From Campylobacter showae (GTDB lineage: Bacteria; Campylobacterota; Campylobacteria; Campylobacterales; Campylobacteraceae): a stretch of 64,000 bases of DNA. The stretch is taken from NCBI RefSeq assembly GCF_900573985.1, contig NZ_UWOK01000001.1, positions 124,001 to 188,000 of the forward strand, read 5' to 3'. The notes under the pieces are model-generated. The model did no database searches and was not told where the DNA came from. It saw only the letters and a program-made list of their open reading frames with translations. Shown here in pieces: positions 53,118 to 62,416 of the stretch. A program made the translations under genes and the position numbers. Each line of letters starts with the position of its first letter. The stretch's first letter is position 1.

Positions 53118-54326
53118 ATGTTTGACGAGATTAGATTTAATACCATAGAACGACTTCCAAACTACGTATTTGCCGAGGTGAACGCGATAAAAATGGCGGC
53201 ACGCCGAGCGGGCGAAGATATCATCGACTTTTCGATGGGAAACCCGGAAGGCCGTACGCCTCAGCACATAGTCGATAAACTCTGCGAAAGCGCGCAAAAA
53301 GACAAAACTCACGGCTACTCGGCGAGCGCCGGTATCTACAAACTGCGCCTAGCCATCTGCAACTGGTACAAGCGTAAATACGGCGTAAATTTAGACCCCG
53401 ACACCGAAGCCGTCGCGGTTATGGGTAGCAAAGAGGGTTTCGTCCACCTAGCCCAGGCCGTGATAAACCCGGGAGACGTCGCCGTGGTGCCAGATCCTGC
53501 ATATCCGATTCACACACAGGCGTTTTTATTTGCCGGCGGTAGTGTGGCGAAAATGCCGCTAAAATACAACGACAAATTTGAGCTTGACGAAAATAAGTTT
53601 TTCGAAGACCTGCTTCACACTATCCGCTCAAGCTCACCAAAACCTAAATACGTCGTCGTAAATTTCCCGCACAATCCAACTACCGTAACCGTACAAAAGA
53701 GCTTCTACGAGCAGCTAGTGGCGATGAGTAAACAAGAGCGCTTTTACGTAATCTCCGACATCGCCTACGCCGACCTCACGTTTGACGGATACAAGACGCC
53801 GAGCATCTTCGAGGTTGAGGGCGCAAAAGACGTCGCCGTAGAGTGCTATACGCTATCAAAAAGCTACAATATGGCGGGCTGGCGCGTAGGATTTTTATGC
53901 GGAAACAAGCGCCTTTGCGCAGCTCTTAAAAAGATAAAATCATGGGTAGACTACGGTATGTTTACTCCGATCCAAGTCTCAGCAACCGTCGCGCTAGACG
54001 GCGATCAAAGCTGTGTCGAGGAGATTCGTCAAATTTACGAAAAACGCCGCGACGTGATGTTAGAAGCCTTTGATAGTGCGGGCTGGGAGATGCATAAGCC
54101 AAGCTCGAGTATGTTTATCTGGGCGAAAATCCCGCCGCAAGTCGGAAACATCGGTAGTCTCGAGTTTTCAAAGCAACTTTTAACTAAAGCTAGCGTCGCG
54201 GTGAGCCCGGGTATCGGCTTTGGCGAAGGCGGCAACGACTACGTGCGCCTTGCTCTCATCGAGAACGAAAACCGCATCCGCCAAGCAGCGCGAAATATCA
54301 AAAAATACTTGAAAGAATTTGCATGA
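53118..54326 (+). CDS. alaC: PLP-dependent aminotransferase, AlaC-like
   Basis: Class I aminotransferase of 402 residues. The PLP lysine is in CYTLSKSYNMAGWRVGF near 240. The start FNTIERLPNYVFAEVNAIKM, DFSMGNPEGRTPQHIV, MGSKEGFVHLAQ and VSPGIGFGEGGNDYVRLALI closely follow E. coli AlaC as I remember it. The likely reaction is pyruvate/alanine transamination. It is often annotated as aspartate aminotransferase in Campylobacter, and because hom follows by overlap an aspartate or homoserine-related role is also possible. Confidence 0.8.
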   Translation: MFDEIRFNTIERLPNYVFAEVNAIKMAARRAGEDIIDFSMGNPEGRTPQHIVDKLCESAQKDKTHGYSASAGIYKLRLAICNWYKRKYGVNLDPDTEAVAVMGSKEGFVHLAQAVINPGDVAVVPDPAYPIHTQAFLFAGGSVAKMPLKYNDKFELDENKFFEDLLHTIRSSSPKPKYVVVNFPHNPTTVTVQKSFYEQLVAMSKQERFYVISDIAYADLTFDGYKTPSIFEVEGAKDVAVECYTLSKSYNMAGWRVGFLCGNKRLCAALKKIKSWVDYGMFTPIQVSATVALDGDQSCVEEIRQIYEKRRDVMLEAFDSAGWEMHKPSSSMFIWAKIPPQVGNIGSLEFSKQLLTKASVAVSPGIGFGEGGNDYVRLALIENENRIRQAARNIKKYLKEFA

Positions 54327-55585
54327 ATATAGCCATTTTAGGCGTCGGCACGGTCGGAGAAGCCGTAGCTAAAATTTTACTCCAAAACAAAAAACTGATC
54401 ACAGCAAGATGCGGCGAAGAGATAGTTCCCCTTATCGGCGTCGTTAGAAATTTAAGCAAAAAAAGAGACGTCGAGATCCCACTCACGAACGATATCGATG
54501 GCGTCATAAAACGCGACGATATCGACGTTTTCGTCGAGCTTATGGGCGGCGTAGAGGAGCCGTTTAGGGTCGTCAGCCAAATTTTAGAGCGTAAAAAGGC
54601 CGTCGTAACGGCAAACAAGGCGCTACTAGCCTATCACCGCTACGCCTTGCAAAATTTGGCGCAAAACACGCCGTTTGGTTTCGAGGCTAGCGTCGCGGGC
54701 GGCATACCTATCATCAGAGCCCTTCGCGAAGGCCTTAGTGCCAATCACATCCTAAGCATCAACGGGATTTTAAACGGTACTAGCAACTATATCCTAACCT
54801 CAATGATGAGCAAGGGTTCAAATTTCGCGGACGCTCTAAAAAAAGCCCAGGAGCTAGGCTACGCCGAGGCCGATCCGACCTTTGACGTAGGCGGCTTTGA
54901 CGCGGCGCACAAGCTACTGATCCTAGCTAGCATCGCATACGGCGTGCACGGCAACCCCGAAGACATCCTGATAGAAGGCATCGAAGGCATCACGCCCGAG
55001 GATATCTTTTTTGCTAACGATTTCGAGTACGTCATCAAACTACTCGCCATCGCCAAAAAAACGGGCGACAAAGTCGAGCTACGCGTACATCCCGCACTCG
55101 TACCAAAAGACAAAATGATAGCCAAAACAGACGGCGTGACAAATGCAGTAAGCGTAGTGGGTGATGCAGTCGGCGAGACGATGTTCTACGGTCCGGGCGC
55201 GGGCGGTCCGGCGACGGCAAGCTCGGTCATCAGCGATCTTATCGACATCGCTAGAGACGGCAAATCCCCGATGCTAGGCTACAAGGCGCCGTTTGAGCTA
55301 AATGCGCTCGAGCTTTTAGATCCGAGCGAAATTCGCACGAAATATTATTTTAGGCTTAGAGTCGAGGACAAGGTCGGCGTGCTGGCTAAAATCACGAATT
55401 TAATGAGCGAAAACAACCTCTCTATCGATAGCTTGCTGCAAAAGCCAAAGGACGAAAGTCCGTATGCGACGCTATTTTTCACGACTCACACGAGCGTAGA
55501 AAAAGACGTAAGGCGCACTATGGAAATTTTGCAAGAGCAAGAGTTCGTAAAAGAAAAGCCTTTTATGATGAGGATAGAAGAGTAA
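54323..55585 (+). CDS. hom: Homoserine dehydrogenase
   Basis: Reduces aspartate semialdehyde to homoserine for methionine and threonine synthesis. It is 420 residues. An N-terminal NAD(P) fold begins NIAILGVGTVGEAVAKILL, VTANKALLAYH near 93 is the substrate region, GILNGTSNYIL near 147 and EADPTFDVGGFDAAHKLLIL near 188 complete the catalytic domain, and an ACT domain is at about 345-420 (LRVEDKVGVLAKITNLM). Overlaps alaC by 4 bases. Confidence 0.96.
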   Translation: MNIAILGVGTVGEAVAKILLQNKKLITARCGEEIVPLIGVVRNLSKKRDVEIPLTNDIDGVIKRDDIDVFVELMGGVEEPFRVVSQILERKKAVVTANKALLAYHRYALQNLAQNTPFGFEASVAGGIPIIRALREGLSANHILSINGILNGTSNYILTSMMSKGSNFADALKKAQELGYAEADPTFDVGGFDAAHKLLILASIAYGVHGNPEDILIEGIEGITPEDIFFANDFEYVIKLLAIAKKTGDKVELRVHPALVPKDKMIAKTDGVTNAVSVVGDAVGETMFYGPGAGGPATASSVISDLIDIARDGKSPMLGYKAPFELNALELLDPSEIRTKYYFRLRVEDKVGVLAKITNLMSENNLSIDSLLQKPKDESPYATLFFTTHTSVEKDVRRTMEILQEQEFVKEKPFMMRIEE

Positions 55586-55588
55586 AAT

Positions 55589-55927
55589 TTGGGCCTTATA
55601 GCGTATCTTTTCGGCAAGAGTTCGGAGGATCTGGCTTGCGAGTTTTTGCTAAAAAACGGCTGCGAGATACTGGCTAGAAATTTTAGCTCCAAATTCGGCG
55701 AGATCGATGTCATCGCCAAAAAAGACGGCGTTTTGCGCTTCGTTGAAATCAAAGCTACGCAGGCCGACTACGAGGCAGAGTACCGCCTCACGCCCGCTAA
55801 ATTTAATAAAATTTTAAAAACTATCGACTTTTATCTGCTACAAAACGGCGCTAACGCCGATTTTCAGGTCGATTTGATCGCGATAAAAAAGAGCGAGATA
55901 AAGTGGATAGAAAATATTAGTTTGTAA
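55589..55927 (+). CDS. YraN-family (UPF0102) endonuclease-like protein
   Basis: 112 residues. It has the YraN signature: GKSSEDLACEFLLKNGCEIL, NFSSKFGEIDVIAKKDGVLR with the active-site-like E-D, and FVEIKATQADYEAEYRLTPA with the ExK pair. The fold is a small Holliday-junction-resolvase-like nuclease; biological role is unsettled. TTG start, 3 bases after hom. Confidence 0.85.
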   Translation: MGLIAYLFGKSSEDLACEFLLKNGCEILARNFSSKFGEIDVIAKKDGVLRFVEIKATQADYEAEYRLTPAKFNKILKTIDFYLLQNGANADFQVDLIAIKKSEIKWIENISL

Positions 55928-55963
55928 AAATTCTTATTTAGCTAAAATTTAAATACTTTCGTG

Positions 55964-55969
55964 TATAAT
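55964..55969 (+). promoter_or_regulatory. -10 element upstream of trxA
   Basis: TATAAT (55964-55969) in TTTCGTGTATAATTACG, 29 bases before the trxA ATG in a 70-base spacer. Confidence 0.65.
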
Positions 55970-55997
55970 TACGACTATCTTTAAAAAGGAGAATAAA

Positions 55998-56312
55998 ATG
56001 GGAAAATACATAGAACTAACGACTGCGAATTTCGACGTCGTCAAAGAGGGCGTTGCGCTAGTAGATTTTTGGGCGCCTTGGTGCGGACCTTGCCGTATGC
56101 TTGCTCCGGTCATCGACGAGCTAGCCGAGGAGTTTGAGGGCAAAGCTAAAATTTGCAAAGTAAATACCGACGAGGTGCAAGACCTAGCCGTAGAATTCGG
56201 CATCCGCTCGATCCCTACGATTTTGTTTTTCAAAAACGGAGAGCTAGTCGATCAGCTAGTAGGCGCGCAATCCAAGCAAGTCCTATCCGATAAGCTAAAT
56301 TCGCTGCTTTAA
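55998..56312 (+). CDS. trxA: Thioredoxin
   Basis: 104-residue cytoplasmic dithiol protein. The active site [11 protein letters not shown] is at about 27-37, with the cis-proline in [26 protein letters not shown] precedes the ATG. It stands upstream of trxB, with one ORF in between. Confidence 0.97.
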   Translation: MGKYIELTTANFDVVKEGVALVDFWAPWCGPCRMLAPVIDELAEEFEGKAKICKVNTDEVQDLAVEFGIRSIPTILFFKNGELVDQLVGAQSKQVLSDKLNSLL

Positions 56313-56761
56313 TGGCGCTAAAAAATCGGGGAAGCTTGCTTCCCCTAACGTACGTTTTCGCTTCGTTTATCGGTGCAGCGCTGGTAGCAGGCGTATTTGC
56401 TTACAATAATTACAGATTTTCGCGGTATAAATTCGTAAATTTTAACGAGCTGGTTTTTTACGAGCAGGCTCAAATTTTTGCACCCAAAGACGATAAATTT
56501 TTACTCGTGGTTTTTAGCTCCAACCAATCAGATTGGAAGGAAATTTTAAAAACTTCGACTAAGGATTTAAAAATCGTCGCCGTGGACTTGCTCCAAAAAC
56601 GCGCGCCAAGCGAGGAAAATATAAATTTCGTCGCTTCGGATATAAATACGATTTTAAAGCTGATGCACGTCCTAAATATCACGGCTTTGCCCGCAAGCGT
56701 GGAGCTAAAGGCACAAAAGGGCGGCGCTTATAAACAAGATTCAAAAATAAATAAAATTTAA
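56312..56761 (+). CDS. Membrane-anchored thioredoxin-fold-like protein
   Basis: 149 residues: an N-terminal membrane helix (about 10-30, [20 protein letters not shown]) and a soluble domain with [20 protein letters not shown] and a later [17 protein letters not shown] in thioredoxin-like positions. The usual CxxC is missing, as SSNQSDW replaces it. Location between trxA and trxB suggests a redox link, but no function is established. Confidence 0.6.
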   Translation: MALKNRGSLLPLTYVFASFIGAALVAGVFAYNNYRFSRYKFVNFNELVFYEQAQIFAPKDDKFLLVVFSSNQSDWKEILKTSTKDLKIVAVDLLQKRAPSEENINFVASDINTILKLMHVLNITALPASVELKAQKGGAYKQDSKINKI

Positions 56762-56772
56762 AAGGAAAAAAT

Positions 56773-57711
56773 ATGTTAGATTTAGCGATCATCGGAGGCG
56801 GTCCTGCCGGACTTAGCGCGGGACTTTACGCCACTAGAGGCGGATTAAAAAACGTCGTAATGTTTGAAAAAGGAATGCCCGGCGGCCAGATTACGAGCAG
56901 CTCCGAGATAGAAAACTATCCGGGCCAAAAAGCGCCCGGCGAGAGCGGTATCGACTTCATGAGCACGTGGGTCGCGCAGTGTACTCATTTTGGGTTAAAG
57001 CATGAGATGGCGGGCGTCGAGCGCGTGGTAAAAAACGCCGACGGCAGCTTTACGGTCAAGCTTGAAGGCGGTAAAGAAGAGCACGCCAAAGCAGTCATAG
57101 TAGCCACAGGCTCCACTCCGCGCCGCGCGGGCTTTGCGGGCGAGGACGAGTTTTTCGGCAGAGGCGTGAGCACTTGCGCGACTTGCGACGGATTTTTCTA
57201 TAAAAACAAAGAGGTCGCGGTTCTAGGCGGCGGCGACACGGCGATCGAGGAGGCCCTATATCTAGCCAACATCTGCTCGCGCGTCTACATCATCCACCGC
57301 AGAGACGAGTTTCGCGCCGCTCCAGTAACGCTAGAAAAGGCTCGCGCTAACGCCAAAATCGAGTTCATCACAAGCGCCACGATCAAGCAAGCTTACGGCG
57401 ACAAAGCAGGCCTCGCAGGTCTAATCATAAACACGAAAGATGGCGAGCGCGATCTAAAAGTGCCGGGCGTTTTTGTATTTGTCGGGCTTAACGTAAACAA
57501 CGGCGTTCTCCGTCAAGAAAACGGCGAATTCGTATGCCAGACCGAGGACGGCGGCCAAGTGAGCGTCGATCTAAAGATGCAAACTAGCGTGCCGGGACTA
57601 TTTGCCGCGGGCGACATCAGAAAAGACGCGCCAAAGCAAGTCATCGTAGCCGCAGGAGACGGCGCAGTAGCGGCCCTTAGCGCACTTAGCTACATCGAGA
57701 ACCTTCACTAA
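56773..57711 (+). CDS. trxB: Thioredoxin reductase
   Basis: NADPH-dependent flavoenzyme that reduces thioredoxin. It is 312 residues. FAD motif [20 protein letters not shown] near 5-24, redox cysteines in [10 protein letters not shown] near 135, NADPH motif [20 protein letters not shown] near 150, and [20 protein letters not shown] near 273 close the FAD domain. A strong terminator follows. Confidence 0.97.
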   Translation: MLDLAIIGGGPAGLSAGLYATRGGLKNVVMFEKGMPGGQITSSSEIENYPGQKAPGESGIDFMSTWVAQCTHFGLKHEMAGVERVVKNADGSFTVKLEGGKEEHAKAVIVATGSTPRRAGFAGEDEFFGRGVSTCATCDGFFYKNKEVAVLGGGDTAIEEALYLANICSRVYIIHRRDEFRAAPVTLEKARANAKIEFITSATIKQAYGDKAGLAGLIINTKDGERDLKVPGVFVFVGLNVNNGVLRQENGEFVCQTEDGGQVSVDLKMQTSVPGLFAAGDIRKDAPKQVIVAAGDGAVAALSALSYIENLH

Positions 57712-57719
57712 GATCTATC

Positions 57720-57755
57720 AAATTTAGCCGAGTTTTTCGGCTAAATTTTCTCTTT
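57720..57755 (+). terminator. Intrinsic terminator after trxB
   Basis: AAATTTAGCCGA (57720-57731) and TCGGCTAAATTT (57737-57748) pair perfectly around a GTTTT loop, followed by TCTCTTTATAT, 9 bases past the trxB stop. Confidence 0.85.
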
Positions 57756-57840
57756 ATATTTCAAATTTACTCAAATTTACCGAGTTTTGCCTTATCCTTT
57801 CAAATTTAGTCAAATTTGCCTTTATTTAAATTTCCCCGCT

Positions 57841-58026
57841 TTTTCAAATTTCTCATCCAAATTTCACTCAAATTTAACCGCCATTTGGCTAAGATTTCGC
57901 AAATTTAAGAAAAGCAAAAGGATCGAATTTGCATGACTTGCTAAAAATATTTAAAACTATTTTATACGCCGCACTGTTTTTAGGACTTTATCTTTTGGCG
58001 GATAAGTACGGACTGTTTTCTAAATT
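57841..58026 (+). repeat. Direct partner of the inverted copy at 28738-28924
   Basis: This copy contains the upstream region, ribosome-binding region and first 33 codons of the ankyrin gene. Differences from the reversed 28.7-28.9 kb copy are few and scattered, mostly single bases, including synonymous codon changes. The full gene here looks like the source. Confidence 0.85.
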
Positions 58027-59257
58027 TAGCTCGCCTACCCGCTTCGTCGTTACCGCCGATACTAAAATAATCCCGGGTTCGGAGCTAAGCAAATACGTAA
58101 CGCAAGAGGAGATAGACGATTTTGCTTTTAGATACTGGGATATAGATAAGCAGATAAAAGACGACGCATTTGCTGAAAATTTCCGCAAGCTTTTAAAATC
58201 AAAGCAAACGGATCAAATTTTAAAATTTATGCAAGATAATAACATTAGCATAGACTCCCCCGTCATAGACGGCGTTACTCCTTTGATGTACGCTAGCTTT
58301 TACGACGACGAAGTCACGGCAAAAAGACTTATAGATATGGGCGCAAACGCTCATGCGAAAGATAATTACAAACTCTCGCCCCTGGCCTACGCCATAGAAA
58401 ACAACTCTACAAAGACCGCTAAGCTCTTGCTTGATAGCGGGGTTAAATTTGATGAAGTAAAGGCGGTGCAGTGGTATAGAAAAACTCCTTTTTACTACAA
58501 TATCGAAAAACTTATCATAGACGGAGACGACGTAGAGATAGTATTTCGAGATAATTACCAAGTCAATAAAGAATCCAAAGACGTAAACGATCCGATAGGA
58601 TATATAGTAACCCATAACTACGTAGAGATGACCGAGCTTGCCCTTGCTAGCGGATATAGACCAAAACTAGACGATCATCACAATACGTTTTTTCACGGGC
58701 TAAGAGACGATTCTAATTTTATGCGATCTTTATATATCTTGCTAGATACCATCCCAAACTACGAACCTATGCTAAAGCTTCTTTTAAAATACGACGTCGT
58801 AGGGCAACCTACGAAAGAGGAACTAAAGAAGGCGTATGAGGAGTGCTATAAAAAGCGCAAGGGATGGATTGATTATAAAGAAAACTATATCTATAAAATG
58901 AATCAAGGTAGAGACGAAGAGGCCGAAGAAAAGATACAAAGGACCAATAATAAATACAAACATGCTCCTTACTGGCACATATATCAAGACGGCCTTTTAC
59001 AATACAAACCAAAGCCGATAGACCCGAAAAAGATAGAAGAATTTGACAAAGAAATAAATTTCTATAATCCGCATTGCCCTGATCAAAATGCTACGTTTAA
59101 AGACATTAGAACTTTCATCAAATGGGCAAATGAAATGGAAAAACGAGACGGGATAAATAGCGCTATAGGTAGAGCCGAAAGCGGTATGGCCCAGGTGATT
59201 TACGTAGATAGCAACCGAAGTAAATCAGACTCAAACTCAAATTTACAAAACAAATAG
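57929..59257 (+). CDS. Membrane-anchored ankyrin-repeat protein
   Basis: 442 residues with a TTG start preceded by AAAGGATCG. An N-terminal membrane helix (about 8-24, ILYAALFLGLYLLADKYGLF) is followed by ankyrin repeats (about 98-175): GVTPLMYASFYDDEVTAKRL, DMGANAHAKDNYKLSPLAYA and IENNSTKTAKLLLDSG. The remainder is charged with no recognised domain. Ankyrin proteins with a membrane anchor are often protein-interaction or immunity factors; no partner is visible. Somewhat AT-richer than its neighbours. Confidence 0.75.
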   Translation: MHDLLKIFKTILYAALFLGLYLLADKYGLFSKFSSPTRFVVTADTKIIPGSELSKYVTQEEIDDFAFRYWDIDKQIKDDAFAENFRKLLKSKQTDQILKFMQDNNISIDSPVIDGVTPLMYASFYDDEVTAKRLIDMGANAHAKDNYKLSPLAYAIENNSTKTAKLLLDSGVKFDEVKAVQWYRKTPFYYNIEKLIIDGDDVEIVFRDNYQVNKESKDVNDPIGYIVTHNYVEMTELALASGYRPKLDDHHNTFFHGLRDDSNFMRSLYILLDTIPNYEPMLKLLLKYDVVGQPTKEELKKAYEECYKKRKGWIDYKENYIYKMNQGRDEEAEEKIQRTNNKYKHAPYWHIYQDGLLQYKPKPIDPKKIEEFDKEINFYNPHCPDQNATFKDIRTFIKWANEMEKRDGINSAIGRAESGMAQVIYVDSNRSKSDSNSNLQNK

Positions 59258-59272
59258 ATAAAAGGAGATAAA

Positions 59273-59305
59273 ATGTCAGGGGAATTTGAGTTAAATTTGA
59301 GATGA
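59273..59305 (+). CDS. Possible 10-codon minigene after the ankyrin gene
   Basis: AAAGGAGATAAA is a strong ribosome-binding site, followed by ATG and MSGEFELNLR-stop. The reading frame ends within an inverted repeat at 59283-59318. It may be the beginning of a decayed gene rather than a functional peptide. Confidence 0.2.
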   Translation: MSGEFELNLR

Positions 59306-59318
59306 TTTAACTCAAATT
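59283..59318. repeat. 13 bp perfect inverted repeat between convergent genes
   Basis: AATTTGAGTTAAA (59283-59295) and TTTAACTCAAATT (59306-59318) flank a 10-base loop between the ankyrin gene and the M16 peptidase gene. It could act as a bidirectional terminator, although the T-runs are weak. Confidence 0.45.
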
Positions 59319-59430
59319 TCGTTTGGCGAGAGGTAAATTTAGCTTCAAATTTAACAGCCCTCAGCCAACTAAAGCCAAATTTTACTCGTCGCCCGGGCAG
59401 CAAATCAAATTTACCGCCAGGGCTTAAATT

Positions 59431-62274
59431 TTACTTCGCCGAGGCGGGATTATTTACGCTTATCACGACGTTTTTCTCGTTTAGATAGAGCTTCGCCGCG
59501 TCTTTTACGTCCTGCTCGGTGAGCGCATTTACCGCCTTTTCGTACTCGTCCAGGCTCAAAACCTCATCGCCAAAAACCAGCTCGCGCATGACCGCGCGCG
59601 TCCAAAACTCGCCCTGAACGTAGGATTGGCGCATTTTTACGAGCGCTGATTTTTTGAAATTTTGCAGATAGCGCTGGATGTCCGCGCCGCCTTTTAGCTC
59701 GGCGATGTTTGATTTTATCTCGCCTAGCACGGCGTTTACGTTATCAGGCGCAGCCGTAAAGCCAAAATGCGCGGCGAAGCTTTCGTACGGGTATTTTGCG
59801 AGATTCATATGCACGCCCAGGCCGTAAACCTGCCCGCGGTCCTCGCGCACGTCCTCGCGCAGCATCATCGAAAGCACCGCAGATAGGGCGTTTACGCGCA
59901 GTAGCTCCGGGCGCGAGTATTTGATGTTTTCGTTTTTCATTATCATCGCGGCGTCGCTTCGCTGCGTGGTTTGGTAATTACGCTTAAACTCCCGCTCGCC
60001 CGCGATCGATCTTACGCCGTCATCTACGAAATTTTCGCGTCCTGCGCGCGCCGGCAAATTTGCCAGATATTTTTGCAAGAGCGGCTCGGCGGCGGTCAAA
60101 TTTATATCGCCGACTACGATAAAATCATACGAAGCCGCGTTGGTAAATTTATCCTTCACTATCTTTTTTACGTCGTTCATCTGCAGCTCGTTTATATCCG
60201 CAGCCTCGAGCGGGTTCGTTCGCGGGTTGTTTTCGTAGAAAAATCTCGCAAACTCGTCGCTAAATTTGCGCTCGGGCAGATTTTTGGTTTTTTCCAGCTT
60301 TTCAAGTTCGTTGATTTTTGTCTTTTTTAGCGCGTTTTCGTCAAATCTAGGCTCGCTAAACTCCAAAAACAGCGCACGCAAAAGCCACTCAAAGTCCGCG
60401 CTCGCCGAGCTTGCGCTATATCCTTGCGAAAGCTGATCGATAAATTTGCTATAGCTTAGCTGCTTGCCGCTTAGGATTTTAGCCAGGTCGTAGTTGCTAA
60501 ACTCCCCTGCCCCACTCTCGTTTGAGACCTCTACGGCTAGCGCGCCCTGCTTTGGCTTGGCCAAATTTGACATGCCGCCGCGACTAACAGCGCTTAGCCA
60601 GACGACGTCTTTTTTAGTTTTTATCTCCTTAAATGCGATGCGCGCGCCGTTTGGCAGCTCATAAAGGTAAAAATCAAGCTTCTCGTTATGTTTTTTGGAG
60701 ATGAAATTTTTAGGTTTTAGCGCGCCATAGTCGAAAAGCTCGCTCTTTGCCTGCTTTGCGGCCAGCGTATCGTATGGCTTTGCCTCTGCCCAAATTTGAT
60801 CAAATTTAGCCTCGCTTAGCTTCGCCCCTTTGGCGCTAATCACATTTAAAGTTTTTGCGTCGATGCCCAGTATCCGCCTAAATTCAGCGTTTACGTCCTC
60901 AAGGCTGATCTCATCAAGCAGCGCCAAAGTAACGTCGCGCAGGTCTTTTTCACCAAGCAACACGCCGCCGATCCTAGTCGTCTCCTCGATATTTGCCGCG
61001 ACCGCGCTTGAGCGCTTGTTGCCAGCTTGCAAATAAGCATTTTTAGCCGAGTTTATAAAATCTTTTTTTGCGCTTTCAAAGTCCGCCCGACTAAAGCCGA
61101 ATTTTTCTACGCCCTTTAAAACGCCCGCCAGATCGCTAAGCGCGCCGCTAAAATCATCTTCGACGGCGTTTATCTCAAAGGCGTAAAGCACGTTTTGGTC
61201 TTCGATTATCGGCGAGTAAAATCGCCCGCGCAGAGCTAAATTTCGCTGCTCGTATATCATGGCGACTAGGTCTGAGATGTAGTTTACGAGCAAATTTTGC
61301 CTGAGCCTTTGGATCTCGCCGTCAAATTTGTACTTTTGCGTGAAGATCAAATTTAACGAGTTTAGCCCGATCTCGGCGGAGTCGTAGTTGTTTACGCTAA
61401 AGCCGCTTTTTATAGGGATAGTTTTACCCGGGCTCGCATAGTCGTTCGTGTTTTTAGCCGAGCTAAAGCTTTGCTTTATCATCTCCTCGATGCGCTTTTT
61501 ATCAAAGTCGCCGACCGCGATAAATTTCATAAATCTAGGCTGGTACGTCCTGCCGTAAAAGCCCTTTATGGTCGCTACGTCGACGTTTTTTACGATATTC
61601 ATATCGCCGATGGGCGACCTTTTGGCGTAGATGCTATCGCCATATAGCTCTGGCACGCGGTTTTTGATGTAAAACCTATACGCGGGCGTGTTTCTGGCGC
61701 GCTCCTCCTCGACGATGATGCCCCGCTCTTTATCCAGCTCGGCCGCGTCAAAGCTCACGCCGTCGATCCAGTCGCGAAAAACGCGGAAAACGTCCTTTAA
61801 ATTTTGCTCGTTTACGTGGATTTCTAGCAGATAGCCCGTCTGATCGTAGCTAGTCTGCGCGTTTAGATCCGCGCCAAAGGCCACTCCAAGGCTCTCTAGT
61901 TTTTTCACCAGCTCGTTTTTACTAAACTCGCGGCTACCGTTAAAGGCCATGTGCTCGGTAAAGTGCGCCAGCCCCAGCTCGTTTTCGCGCTCGTCGGTCG
62001 AACCGATGTTTACGACTAGATAAAAATAGGCCGAATTTGCGGGCTGCTTGTTTTCCTTGACGTAGTATTTTAGGCCGTTTGCTAGCTCGCCGCTCGCTAT
62101 AGCGGGATCTTGGGCCAAATTTAGCTTTTGCGCGGTTTTATCTTTCGCCGTTAAATTTAACGCGCTCAAATTCGCGTCCGCCTGCTGCGTTTTAGCCACC
62201 TGTCCGACCGGCGCTTGTTTAGCAAAAACGCTCGCTGCAAAAACGGCTAGAAATAAAAATAAAATTTTTCTCAT
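59431..62274 (-). CDS. M16-family zinc metallopeptidase (PqqL-like)
   Basis: Exported peptidase of 947 residues. Signal peptide about 1-18 (MRKILFLFLAVFAASVFA). The zinc motif HxxEH is HFTEH at 104-108, with the third ligand in DKERGIIVEEERARNT near 180. Four M16-type domains follow: an active N-terminal pair and inactive copies (DFIVVGDINLTAAEPLLQKY near 715). The general pattern, including LAHFTEHMAFNG, is like E. coli PqqL. Predicted periplasmic. It likely degrades peptides; the substrate is not indicated. Confidence 0.88.
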   Translation of the reverse strand: MRKILFLFLAVFAASVFAKQAPVGQVAKTQQADANLSALNLTAKDKTAQKLNLAQDPAIASGELANGLKYYVKENKQPANSAYFYLVVNIGSTDERENELGLAHFTEHMAFNGSREFSKNELVKKLESLGVAFGADLNAQTSYDQTGYLLEIHVNEQNLKDVFRVFRDWIDGVSFDAAELDKERGIIVEEERARNTPAYRFYIKNRVPELYGDSIYAKRSPIGDMNIVKNVDVATIKGFYGRTYQPRFMKFIAVGDFDKKRIEEMIKQSFSSAKNTNDYASPGKTIPIKSGFSVNNYDSAEIGLNSLNLIFTQKYKFDGEIQRLRQNLLVNYISDLVAMIYEQRNLALRGRFYSPIIEDQNVLYAFEINAVEDDFSGALSDLAGVLKGVEKFGFSRADFESAKKDFINSAKNAYLQAGNKRSSAVAANIEETTRIGGVLLGEKDLRDVTLALLDEISLEDVNAEFRRILGIDAKTLNVISAKGAKLSEAKFDQIWAEAKPYDTLAAKQAKSELFDYGALKPKNFISKKHNEKLDFYLYELPNGARIAFKEIKTKKDVVWLSAVSRGGMSNLAKPKQGALAVEVSNESGAGEFSNYDLAKILSGKQLSYSKFIDQLSQGYSASSASADFEWLLRALFLEFSEPRFDENALKKTKINELEKLEKTKNLPERKFSDEFARFFYENNPRTNPLEAADINELQMNDVKKIVKDKFTNAASYDFIVVGDINLTAAEPLLQKYLANLPARAGRENFVDDGVRSIAGEREFKRNYQTTQRSDAAMIMKNENIKYSRPELLRVNALSAVLSMMLREDVREDRGQVYGLGVHMNLAKYPYESFAAHFGFTAAPDNVNAVLGEIKSNIAELKGGADIQRYLQNFKKSALVKMRQSYVQGEFWTRAVMRELVFGDEVLSLDEYEKAVNALTEQDVKDAAKLYLNEKNVVISVNNPASAK

Positions 62275-62416
62275 CGTCGTCCTTTAAATTTAAAAAGCCG
62301 ATTATATAGCGCGATTTTTAATATTTTTGCCCGCACGCGGCGAAGACGGCGGCCGTGCTAAATTTATTTTTTATAAAATTTATGCTAAATTTAGGCCAAA
62401 TTTTAAAGGATAAATT

